From contig CAZAQS010000186.1 of assembly GCA_964486825.1 (NCBI GenBank), forward strand, positions 1 to 9,547: a stretch of DNA of 9,547 bases, written 5' to 3'. The stretch's first letter is position 1; each line of letters starts with the position of its first letter. This document shows positions 1 to 6,748 of this stretch, in pieces. Made by a program: the position numbers and the translations under genes. The notes below the pieces were generated by a model. It was not told the origin of the DNA. It searched no databases and saw nothing but the letters and a program-made list of their open reading frames with translations. The stretch is from CAZAQS01 sp964486825 (GTDB lineage Bacteria > Chloroflexota > Anaerolineae > Anaerolineales > UBA4823).

Positions 1-48
1 GAGCGCCAGGAGAGCGATCAAATTTCTAATAGATTGTTGCCCTTTCAT
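1..48 (-). CDS. Partial CDS, N-terminus of a probable membrane or exported protein
   Basis: The first 16 codons of a minus-strand gene are present and the rest lies beyond the left edge. They read MKGQQSIRNLIALLAL: a short positively charged start followed by a hydrophobic run, as in a signal peptide or first membrane helix. The ATG (48-46) overlaps the TGA of the upstream glycosyltransferase gene (47-45) as ATGA, a classic translational-coupling overlap, which is the main support for this being a real start. The family cannot be recognised from 16 residues. Its partner suggests a role in glycan or lipid-linked sugar assembly, which is inference only. Confidence 0.6.
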   Translation of the reverse strand, partial: MKGQQSIRNLIALLAL

Positions 49-1091
49 GGAATATACAATTGCTCGCTGGAAGGTTCTTCCTCAGCCTGGCCCCCTTCCT
101 GGCGGTCTTTCAGGAGCTCTAACCTGCGTACCCGGTATAAGGTCTCTTCCTGGATCTTCCGGTTGAACCCGATCAGGTCCGCCACCAAACCGATCAGCAA
201 AACCTGGAAACCGACGATCAGCAGCACCGCTGCCAGGATCAAGGACTGCAGGTGACCGGTGGCCTGCCCACCGATCAATGTGTTCACGATATAGTAGTAC
301 ACGAAACGCAGGCCGATGGCAGTCCCAAGCAGGATCAGAATGGCGCTCAAGGCTGAGAAGACCCGCAGTGGGCGGTACATGGTATATGCGCGCAGGATGG
401 TGGCGCCAGAATTGGCCAGGTAATGTGGGATGTTACGCATCAGGCGGGAAGGCCTGGTTTTAGGGTTGGTGCGTACCGGAACGTACTCAACAGCCAGGTG
501 GCGAGCGCCGGCCTGGATAAGCGTTTCCAGCGTATAGGAGTATTCGTTCAAGACGAGCGTCCGTAGGGCCGCCTCGGCTGTAATAGCTCGGAATCCGCTG
601 GTAGCATCTGGCGTGCGGATCCCGGATGCCTGGGCGATTACCCAGCTTCCCAAGCGCTGCAGGATCCGTTTGGTAGGTGAGAATTCAGCCAGGTGGGCTA
701 CCCCTCGGTCGCCAATCACCATCTGTGCCCGGCCCGCCAGGACTGGCTCCAGCAGGCGCTGGATATCCTCGGCCTGGTACTGGTTGTCTGCGTCCGTATT
801 TACGATCACATCCGCTCCCAGTTTTACACTCGCTTCCAGGCCAGCCATGAACGCGGCTGCCAAACCCAGATGAGCGGGCAGCCTGACGATATGGTGGACT
901 CCGGCTTCTTGCGCTACCCGGATGGTTTCATCACTGCTGCCGTCGTCTACGATCAGGTATTCGATCTCATCCACGCCCGGCAGGTAGTCCGGCAGGGAAT
1001 GAATGGTCTGGGTAAGCACCTGGGCTTCATTGAAACACGGGATTTGGATAATCAGCTTCATGGGGGGGAGTTGCCAGTCTTTTTTCACCAA
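45..1091 (-). CDS. Membrane-anchored family 2 glycosyltransferase (DPM1/GtrB-like)
   Basis: This is probably a polyprenyl-phosphate-sugar synthase-type enzyme, moving a sugar from a nucleotide donor to a lipid carrier at the cytoplasmic face of the membrane. Residues 11-24 begin with the GT-A opening MKLIIQIPCFNE. VDDGSSDET (48-56) and the metal-binding DAD in NTDADNQY (98-105) follow. A DATSGFRA segment (162-169) is typical of the DPM1/GtrB branch. Two hydrophobic segments (about 243-268 and 281-308) anchor the C-terminus, and a charged tail ends the protein. The 348-residue reading uses a TTG start at 1091. The family norm favours the ATG at 1061, codon 11, giving 338 residues, but neither start has a good Shine-Dalgarno. 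It overlaps the next gene by 4 nt. The sugar and acceptor cannot be told from sequence. Confidence 0.88.
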   Translation of the reverse strand: MVKKDWQLPPMKLIIQIPCFNEAQVLTQTIHSLPDYLPGVDEIEYLIVDDGSSDETIRVAQEAGVHHIVRLPAHLGLAAAFMAGLEASVKLGADVIVNTDADNQYQAEDIQRLLEPVLAGRAQMVIGDRGVAHLAEFSPTKRILQRLGSWVIAQASGIRTPDATSGFRAITAEAALRTLVLNEYSYTLETLIQAGARHLAVEYVPVRTNPKTRPSRLMRNIPHYLANSGATILRAYTMYRPLRVFSALSAILILLGTAIGLRFVYYYIVNTLIGGQATGHLQSLILAAVLLIVGFQVLLIGLVADLIGFNRKIQEETLYRVRRLELLKDRQEGGQAEEEPSSEQLYIP

Positions 1092-1112
1092 ATTTATCTC
1101 GAAGCAAAGCGA

Positions 1113-1121
1113 AGTATACCA
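1113..1121 (-). promoter_or_regulatory. Extended -10 promoter of the glycosyltransferase operon
   Basis: On the minus strand the sequence reads TGGTATACT, an extended -10 (TGn + TATACT). No clear -35 is seen, which is tolerated for extended -10 promoters. Transcription would start near 1106, about 15 nt before the TTG and 45 nt before the ATG candidates of the glycosyltransferase. It lies back to back with the ABC-F promoter about 20 bp away. Confidence 0.45.
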
Positions 1122-1131
1122 TCTTTGATTG

Positions 1132-1140
1132 TGATATAAT
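1132..1140 (+). promoter_or_regulatory. Extended -10 promoter of the ABC-F gene
   Basis: TGATATAAT is a perfect consensus -10 (TATAAT, 1135-1140) with the TGn extension; no -35 is evident. The start site would be near 1147, giving a leader of about 134 nt before the ABC-F start. The -10 sits inside the palindrome GTGAT-ATA-ATCAC (1131-1143), which could be a repressor site or chance. Confidence 0.6.
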
Positions 1141-1173
1141 CACGCTGTTGGTTAATCAGAAGGAGCGTATTGG

Positions 1174-1191
1174 ATGACAACTGACCTGTAG
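1174..1191 (+). CDS. Putative leader peptide MTTDL upstream of the ABC-F gene
   Basis: This five-codon ORF (ATG ACA ACT GAC CTG TAG) is preceded by the strong Shine-Dalgarno AGAAGGAG (1158-1165) with 8 nt spacing. That is a better ribosome site than the ABC-F gene itself has, and no long ORF uses it. It lies between the promoter and an intrinsic terminator. Such short translated ORFs are known regulators of ABC-F resistance genes, where an antibiotic-stalled ribosome changes leader folding. Its last codon and stop (CUG UAG AA) are part of a 9-nt stretch complementary to the ABC-F ribosome binding site. The function is inferred from position; translation is unproven. A TTG four bases upstream (1170) would give a different four-codon ORF. 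Confidence 0.45.
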   Translation: MTTDL

Positions 1192-1208
1192 AAGTGTTGA
1201 TATGTTTT

Positions 1209-1221
1209 CGGGGTTAGCCCG
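1209..1221 (+). promoter_or_regulatory. Small leader hairpin competing with the terminator
   Basis: CGGG (1209-1212) can pair with CCCG (1218-1221) around the loop GUUAG. The same stretch, CGGGG (1209-1213), can instead pair with CCCCG (1249-1253), the 3' arm of the downstream terminator. The two pairings exclude each other, so the element could serve as an antiterminator switch. The stems are only 4-5 bp and the call is tentative. Confidence 0.3.
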
Positions 1222-1234
1222 CTGTTCTCTGCAG

Positions 1235-1265
1235 CCGAGGGTATACACCCCCGGTTTTTGTTTTT
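1235..1265 (+). terminator. Intrinsic terminator within the ABC-F leader
   Basis: The stem is CCG-A-GGGU (1235-1242) with ACCC-C-CGG (1247-1254), giving seven pairs plus one A-C mismatch around a 4-nt AUAC loop. It is followed at once by TTTTTGTTTTT (1255-1265). The hairpin ends 26 nt before the ABC-F ATG and no gene ends upstream on this strand, so it can only act on transcripts heading into the ABC-F gene. That makes it a conditional terminator (attenuator). Confidence 0.7.
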
Positions 1266-1280
1266 CTACAGGAGTCCATC

Positions 1281-2909
1281 ATGTTTACGGTCCATCATAT
1301 ATCCAAATCTTATGGAATTCACTCAATTCTCGAAGGAGTCTCCTTCAGTATCAACCCGGGCGATCGCGTTGGCCTGATCGGTCCCAACGGAAGCGGCAAG
1401 ACCACTTTGCTGCGCATCCTGGCTGGTCAGGAAGAACCGGATAAAGGTGCAGTTACCTGTTCTCGTCCGGATTTGCGGGTCGGCTACCTTGAACAGGGCT
1501 ATGAGCCGCCGCCTGGGCAGTCCCTTTCACAGGCGATTGCCAGCGCTGCAGGCAGTTCACTTAACCTCCCAGATCATATAGAGCGCCTGGCGGAGGCCCT
1601 GGTTGAAGACCCGAACTCTTTGGAGTTGCAAGCTGCCTACGATGACGCTCTCCAGGATCTGCAGCACGCCCCGGCTTCCAACCAAGCCCCAATCCTCAAG
1701 TCCCTGGGCCTGGATGGCATCGATGAGGATACGCCCGTATCCATACTGAGCGGTGGTCAGAAGACCCGCCTGGCCTTAGCGCGAGTGCTTGTGCAAGAGC
1801 CTCACCTGCTGCTACTGGATGAGCCGACCAATCACCTCGATATCGGCATGCTGCAATGGTTAGAAGGCTGGCTGGCGGCCTTCAAAGGCGCCGCCCTGAT
1901 CGTCTCCCACGACCGCACCTTCCTGGATCGAACCGTGAACCGCATCCTGGATCTCGACCCGGCCACTCGCAGTATCCGAGCTTACGAGGGCAACTACTCC
2001 ACTTATCTCGAACACTATTTGGACGAGCGTGAATCTCAAATGCAGGCTTACAAGGACCAGGTTACAGAGATCCGCCGCCTGCGCCAGGATATAGCCCAAA
2101 CCAAAGAGCATTCCTTGAGGGTAGAGCTGACCACTACTTCCCGCCAGCCGGTTGTGCGTCGCTACGCAAAAAAAGTAGCCCGTAAAGCCAAATCCCGGGA
2201 GAAGAAGCTGGAGCGTTTCCTTGAGTCGGATGAGCGGGTCGAGAAGCCCAAAGAGAGCTGGCGGATGAAGCTCGAGTTCGAAGCACCCAACCACCTGGGG
2301 CGAGATATCCTGTCTATGGAAGATCTGTCCGCTGGCTACCAGGTGCAGGCGCCCTTGCTAGAAGGCTTGAACCTGGATATCAGGGCCGGCCAGCGTATCG
2401 TCTTGAGCGGCCCAAACGGAGCCGGGAAGACCACCTTGCTGCGTACTATTGCCGGACAAATTCCCCCGCTTTCTGGCAACATCCGCCTGGGCGCCAGCGT
2501 CCGTTTAGGCTATATGAGCCAGGAACAAGAGCTGCCGGAAGTTGGCCAAACGCCGGCAGAGATCATCCAAAACCTGGCTCCCCTCAACGAGACGGAAACG
2601 CGTTCCTTCCTGCACTATTTCCTCTTCAGCGGTGATGAGGCTTTGAGGGATGTGCGCTTGTTGAGTTACGGCGAGCGCGCTCGATTGGCGCTGGCTGTAC
2701 TGGTGGTTCAGGGTTGTACCTTCTTGCTCCTGGATGAGCCCATCAACCACCTGGACATCCCTTCCAGAGCGCGTTTCGAACAGGCCCTGTCGAGGTTCGA
2801 AGGCACAGTCCTGGCGGTAGTGCACGACCGTTATTTCATCGAACGCTTTGCGTCTGAGATCTGGTTGGTTGAAAACCGCTCCGTGGAGCGGGTGGTATTG
2901 TATACCTGA
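1281..2909 (+). CDS. ABC-F family ATPase (ribosome-associated translation or antibiotic-resistance factor)
   Basis: This is a soluble two-domain ABC ATPase without membrane segments. ABC-F proteins bind the ribosomal E site and rescue stalled or drug-blocked ribosomes. Domain 1 has Walker A GPNGSGKT (34-41), signature LSGGQ (156-160), Walker B LLLLDEP with E181, and switch H210. A linker of about 100 residues (240-340) has a basic stretch RRYAKKVARKAKSREKKLER (293-312), the interdomain helices that reach toward the peptidyl-transferase centre. Domain 2 has Walker A GPNGAGKT (377-384), signature LSYGE (461-465), Walker B FLLLDEP with E486, and H515. The usual DEPTNHLD is kept in domain 1 but reads DEPINHLD in domain 2. 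The length of 542 residues is normal. The ATG has AGGAG 6 nt upstream. The attenuator-like leader favours an inducible resistance role over a housekeeping one. The drug class cannot be told from sequence. Confidence 0.93.
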   Translation: MFTVHHISKSYGIHSILEGVSFSINPGDRVGLIGPNGSGKTTLLRILAGQEEPDKGAVTCSRPDLRVGYLEQGYEPPPGQSLSQAIASAAGSSLNLPDHIERLAEALVEDPNSLELQAAYDDALQDLQHAPASNQAPILKSLGLDGIDEDTPVSILSGGQKTRLALARVLVQEPHLLLLDEPTNHLDIGMLQWLEGWLAAFKGAALIVSHDRTFLDRTVNRILDLDPATRSIRAYEGNYSTYLEHYLDERESQMQAYKDQVTEIRRLRQDIAQTKEHSLRVELTTTSRQPVVRRYAKKVARKAKSREKKLERFLESDERVEKPKESWRMKLEFEAPNHLGRDILSMEDLSAGYQVQAPLLEGLNLDIRAGQRIVLSGPNGAGKTTLLRTIAGQIPPLSGNIRLGASVRLGYMSQEQELPEVGQTPAEIIQNLAPLNETETRSFLHYFLFSGDEALRDVRLLSYGERARLALAVLVVQGCTFLLLDEPINHLDIPSRARFEQALSRFEGTVLAVVHDRYFIERFASEIWLVENRSVERVVLYT

Positions 2910-3030
2910 CGATAATAGCCTGCACCCAATATCCTGATCCTGTATCCGGTCACCTGGCACACCTCCTGCAACCTGTAGATGGTGAAAACTTTGCGCGGTT
3001 TGTTGCAATATCATCTTACAGTTTGCTGCC

Positions 3031-6000
3031 ATGCTTAAATCTCCTAAAAGGAAACTGCTTGCCATCCTGGTCTGCCTGGGCCTGGCCCCGGTAGTTTATC
3101 TTATGTACGCTTCCCACCTTCAGGAAAGGGAGGCGGGTGAGCTAGGACCGGTCTTCGCCCCGGTCGCTGCCGCATTCTTCCCGGCGCCGCTTGGATCAGG
3201 CCAGGACGATACCCAGAGTGAAGAGCAGGTCCGCAAGGCTATCCAGGATGCCATCGCTGACCAGGGTGAGATGAACCTGGCTTACCTGTTGTATGATGTT
3301 CGCCCGGTAAACCTGCGCATATCCGTGGATGACCAGGTGGCTGCTGCCTGGTTGGTGATGCATGAAGCCAGCAGCGGCGAGCCGGTCCCCGCCGAACCTG
3401 GGATCGCCTTTACCCTGCGAGAAGGGAACGAGTGGCGAGCCATCCTGCCGGGAGATCCAGGTTGGCTGCAAGCGTTGAAAGAAGCGCCTCCCGAAGTTCT
3501 CTCTTCAGAGGCAAAAGAGGAATGGTTGCTGATGTATGAGCAAGCCTCCGTGGATATGCCCAGCGCTCCTCTGGGTGGTTACCTGTTGCCATGGGCGGCC
3601 GGGAAGGTAGTGAGCCTGTCTCAGAGCGTCAGCCACGACCGTTACAATCCCAGCGGTAGCGCCCATTACGCCTTCGATTTTTACATCTATAAGACGATGT
3701 GGGAAATCTATGCTTCCAAGGGCGGAGCGGTTTGGCTTTGGAAGGATGATGTGCCCAACGATGACAACAGTGGCTCGGGAAATTTCATCGTCCTGCAGGA
3801 CACGACCACCAACCCGGTTACCTACCAGCTCTACCTGCACCTGGCCCAGAACAGCATCCCCCCGGCTCTCAAAGTTCGTGGTGCTCCGGTGATGCAGGGT
3901 CAGTTCATCGGTATTGCTGACAATACCGGGCAGAGCACCGGGCACCACCTGCACTTCCATGTGCACACCGAGCCGCTTTCCTATTGGGGCAGGTCGGTGG
4001 ACATCACTTTTGCGGATGTGCCCATTAATGGCGGCCGGCCCAGGCGTATCGACGCTTACGTCAATGAATTGCCTTACTGCCTGGCCAGCGATATGTGCGT
4101 CGAAGGCCGCCAATCCTACGTTTCAGCCAACGTCATTCGAGGCGATTCTTACCCGCCTGACGGGGATATCGTCAATATAACAACCGGCGATATCATCTCC
4201 ACGCCCTCACTGACTCTGGCGGGTTGGGCACAAGATGCAGGCTCCGGAATTAAAAGTATTCAGCTTATCGCCAGGTACGACGGCGTCTGGCGAGAGATCG
4301 GGCCTACCCAAACGGTTTCTCCTTTCACCTACGAGTGGGACCTGTGCTCCCCGGAAGCGCCAGATGGCCCGGTTAGCGTGGCATTGCGCCTGGTAGATTG
4401 GCACGGAAACCAGGCCCCGCTGGCTGGTTTGAAGCATTTCACCAAGGCTTACACTTGCCCGCCTCCCCCGCCAGCCTGCCTTCCGTCTGCCAGCCAGGTG
4501 GCGCTCTTCTCCAGGCCCAATTTCGAAGGACAGTGCAAGCTCTTTCCGACCGGGGATTACTCCACCATGGGCGGATTTCCAGATGACAGCGCTGCCTCGA
4601 TCCGGGTAGGCTCGGGTGTGTGGGCGACTTTGTTCAGCCGCAGCAATTTTGAAGGCCGGTCGAGTACTTTCCTGTCGAACGATAGCAATCTTTCGGACGA
4701 TCCGGTGGGCGCCAGTACGGTCTCTTCTTTGCGAGTCAAGTCACGGCCTACCTTACCGCTGGTTCCTGTACAAATCTGGCCTGCGCCTGGTTTTACTGTT
4801 CCCGCATCCTCAACCACCACCCTGTTTTGGCAAGACGCTGGCGGGGGTGTGGAGTTCCAGGCTCGCCTGGCTGGTCCCCAGGAGATGCTCAGCGATTGGC
4901 AGGCAGAGACTTACTGGCCCCTGGGCGGCCTGGCGCCGGGCAACTATAGCTGGCAGGTGCGTGCTCGCCATGCATCAGGAGAAAGCAGCTGGAGCTCCCT
5001 TCGTATCCTAGTGGTCTCGCAAGCTTTGCTGTCAACTCAAAGCAGCTTTTCTTTGCCGTATCTCTATGATGCTGAAACCCAGGGTGATTGGGTAGCGACT
5101 GGGTTATGGCAACGCGACGCTACACCGGGGACCTCATATAGCGGCGCTTATGCCTGGCGCTACGGCGTAGGATTCGGGGCAGAAGCCTCCTATAACAGCT
5201 ATCGGTCCGGCGACCTGACCTCCCCGCTGATAAATATCCCCAATTTACCCCAAGGGTCTTCCAACAGGCCTTACCTGCGCTTTCGCTACCGTTACCAGAC
5301 CGAGACCCAGGGCAGGCATTGGGACCAGCGCTGGGTACAGGTCTCCGATGGTGGGCATTTCCGGAACCTGTTCCAGCTCTCGGATGATCCCATGCAATAC
5401 TGGCTGCAAAGCCCTTATATCGATCTGTCCGAATTCGCCGGCAAGCAAATCCGGATCCGCTTCTACTTTAACAGCCTGGACGAGATCGAGAACGGGTACG
5501 AAGGCTGGTACATCGATGATGTCGAGATAAACCTGACCAGCCTCCCGCCTTGCAGCGCGCCTTTGGAGGCTGGTGGAATAATGAATGCCGCCTCTCTGCA
5601 GATTGGGGAGCAGGTCAGCGGGGAGATCTGCCCACCTGGGAAAATTGACTATTACGTCTTCACCGGCACTACCGGGGACAGGATCGTCGTAGATATCGAC
5701 GCACAATCGATCGGCTCAGACCTGGACAGCGTCCTGCACCTGCTGGACAGCGACCGTTCCAGCCCTCTGGCTACCCACGATGACGAGCAGATCGGCGTGT
5801 TGTTCGACCCGCATCTCGGGTACCGCCTGCCGCGAGATGGCAGTTACTACCTCAAATTGCACGCCTGGGATCATCCTCAAGCCGGGGGCACAACTTATGC
5901 TTACAACCTGTCTCTCTCGGTCGATAACACACCTCCCATTGCCCACATTACCTACCCGCTCCCAGGCTCGCTCCTGCCCCTCGAAACGACAGTTCGTGCT

Positions 6001-6285
6001 CACGCAGAGGACTTTGGTAGCGGGATCAGCCATGTAGAATTCTTCTGGCATTCAGGGGACTGGTTGAACTCGGATTGGGTAAGCCTGGGGTCCGATTGGG
6101 CGGGGCAAGACGGTTGGAACGTGAGCTACACAGCCGAGAAAGAGCAAAATGGGGCTGCATTCTACATCCGGGCCTATGATTGGGCGGGCAACTGGACCGG
6201 CGCCGGTTCCTGGGACCTGGTCGTTAGCCGGACACCGGGAAGGCGGGTCTATTTACCCGTTCTCTCCCGGGATACGCGTCCGTAA
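3031..6285 (+). CDS. Exported multidomain M23 metallopeptidase (LytM type) with beta/gamma-crystallin, jelly-roll, PPC and Ig-like domains
   Basis: A probable envelope or secreted peptidoglycan endopeptidase of 1084 residues. Residues 1-27 are a signal peptide or anchor (KSPKRK, then a hydrophobic core). Residues 60-175 form an N-terminal region I do not recognise, perhaps a pro-domain. The M23 domain (about 185-345) keeps H212 and D216 (HYAFD), the catalytic YLHL (H270) and HLH (H306, H308), so it looks active. Next come an Ig-like domain (about 375-472), a proline hinge (477-481), a two-motif beta/gamma-crystallin-like domain (485-571; repeated LFSRxNFEG), an FnIII-like domain (575-664), a jelly-roll/MAM-like domain (670-835), a PPC domain (about 840-965) and a second Ig-like domain (967-1067). 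The tail is RRVYLPVLSR. The ATG at 3031 has no Shine-Dalgarno, but a stop at 2983 and the lack of other in-frame starts force it. Domain borders are by eye. Confidence 0.9.
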   Translation: MLKSPKRKLLAILVCLGLAPVVYLMYASHLQEREAGELGPVFAPVAAAFFPAPLGSGQDDTQSEEQVRKAIQDAIADQGEMNLAYLLYDVRPVNLRISVDDQVAAAWLVMHEASSGEPVPAEPGIAFTLREGNEWRAILPGDPGWLQALKEAPPEVLSSEAKEEWLLMYEQASVDMPSAPLGGYLLPWAAGKVVSLSQSVSHDRYNPSGSAHYAFDFYIYKTMWEIYASKGGAVWLWKDDVPNDDNSGSGNFIVLQDTTTNPVTYQLYLHLAQNSIPPALKVRGAPVMQGQFIGIADNTGQSTGHHLHFHVHTEPLSYWGRSVDITFADVPINGGRPRRIDAYVNELPYCLASDMCVEGRQSYVSANVIRGDSYPPDGDIVNITTGDIISTPSLTLAGWAQDAGSGIKSIQLIARYDGVWREIGPTQTVSPFTYEWDLCSPEAPDGPVSVALRLVDWHGNQAPLAGLKHFTKAYTCPPPPPACLPSASQVALFSRPNFEGQCKLFPTGDYSTMGGFPDDSAASIRVGSGVWATLFSRSNFEGRSSTFLSNDSNLSDDPVGASTVSSLRVKSRPTLPLVPVQIWPAPGFTVPASSTTTLFWQDAGGGVEFQARLAGPQEMLSDWQAETYWPLGGLAPGNYSWQVRARHASGESSWSSLRILVVSQALLSTQSSFSLPYLYDAETQGDWVATGLWQRDATPGTSYSGAYAWRYGVGFGAEASYNSYRSGDLTSPLINIPNLPQGSSNRPYLRFRYRYQTETQGRHWDQRWVQVSDGGHFRNLFQLSDDPMQYWLQSPYIDLSEFAGKQIRIRFYFNSLDEIENGYEGWYIDDVEINLTSLPPCSAPLEAGGIMNAASLQIGEQVSGEICPPGKIDYYVFTGTTGDRIVVDIDAQSIGSDLDSVLHLLDSDRSSPLATHDDEQIGVLFDPHLGYRLPRDGSYYLKLHAWDHPQAGGTTYAYNLSLSVDNTPPIAHITYPLPGSLLPLETTVRAHAEDFGSGISHVEFFWHSGDWLNSDWVSLGSDWAGQDGWNVSYTAEKEQNGAAFYIRAYDWAGNWTGAGSWDLVVSRTPGRRVYLPVLSRDTRP

Positions 6286-6320
6286 TTCCCGCTGTGCTTA
6301 CGCCCATCCCGGATAATTTG

Positions 6321-6329
6321 TGTTAAACT
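6321..6329 (+). promoter_or_regulatory. Putative extended -10 promoter upstream of the 97-residue membrane protein gene
   Basis: TGTTAAACT is an extended -10 (TGn + TAAACT), 36 nt before the GTG at 6366. It resembles the ABC-F promoter across TTGTGnTAwAmT. No good -35 is visible. It may drive the membrane protein gene and possibly the URO-D/rhaM pair, because no clear promoter or terminator is seen at 6660-6762. Confidence 0.4.
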
Positions 6330-6365
6330 TCAGAGGACTATTCCACGGGAAGGATCGAACACGTT

Positions 6366-6659
6366 GTGATCGACTGGCTTAACCTGGCTGCAAACTCGCT
6401 TTGGATATTCGGATGCGCCATTGGCCTGGCTGCAATTAGTTATGCCAGCTGGGAGGCCTCTCTTAAGCAGGTGAAGATGCGCCAGCAGTTGCAGGGGGCG
6501 GGTTACCAGGCGGCTTTCAACGCTGCCGGACTGCTCTTCTGCCTTGGGTTAGCCGGTCTCTCCTCGCGCTGGTGGGAGGCGGTATTGTGGTCCGCCTTAG
6601 CCATCTGGTTTACCCTCCAGCTAGCCCTCCCGATTATCCTGGCTCGTTACCGTTCATAA
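6366..6659 (+). CDS. Small three-helix membrane protein of unknown function
   Basis: This 97-residue hydrophobic protein has three likely membrane helices at about 7-28, 46-66 and 70-93, joined by a short basic segment (KQVKMRQQ, 34-41) and closed by ARYRS. It starts with GTG at 6366. A Shine-Dalgarno-like GGGAAGGA (6347-6354) lies 11 nt upstream, somewhat far. I do not recognise a family or catalytic motif. It sits between the M23 gene (80 nt gap) and the URO-D gene (103 nt gap) on the same strand, without a clear terminator on either side, so cotranscription is possible but a shared function is not shown. Confidence 0.7.
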   Translation: MIDWLNLAANSLWIFGCAIGLAAISYASWEASLKQVKMRQQLQGAGYQAAFNAAGLLFCLGLAGLSSRWWEAVLWSALAIWFTLQLALPIILARYRS

Positions 6660-6748
6660 GTATGACAACCCTGGCGATCTATTGATTGGCCTACCATTGT
6701 TCCTGTCCGCCTGTGCTTTTCCCCAAGCCTGGCGGAGTTTATGTCATC

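Larger units (their letters stand above)
1185..1272 (+). promoter_or_regulatory. Long-range 9-bp pairing of leader-ORF stop with ABC-F Shine-Dalgarno
   Basis: CCTGTAGAA (1185-1193) is the exact reverse complement of TTCTACAGG (1264-1272). The first segment covers the end and stop codon of the leader ORF. The second covers the end of the terminator U-tract and the GG of the ABC-F Shine-Dalgarno AGGAG (1270-1274). A ribosome at the leader stop codon would prevent this pairing and expose the ABC-F ribosome site. The complementarity is seen directly; the regulatory role is inference. Confidence 0.45.

Noticed and set aside
693..1139. 148-codon plus-strand ORF opposite the glycosyltransferase
   Set aside because: It is antisense to a well-supported gene; its translation has no domain and reflects the codon bias of the opposite strand.
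1202..1444. 80-codon plus-strand ORF starting at ATG 1202
   Set aside because: It has no ribosome binding site, runs through the terminator hairpin, and overlaps the ABC-F start in another frame with no recognisable protein.
2876..2906. Two small hairpins at the end of the ABC-F gene (CCGCTC/GAGCGG and GGTAT/ATACC) as a terminator
   Set aside because: Both lie inside the coding sequence and neither is followed by a U-tract.
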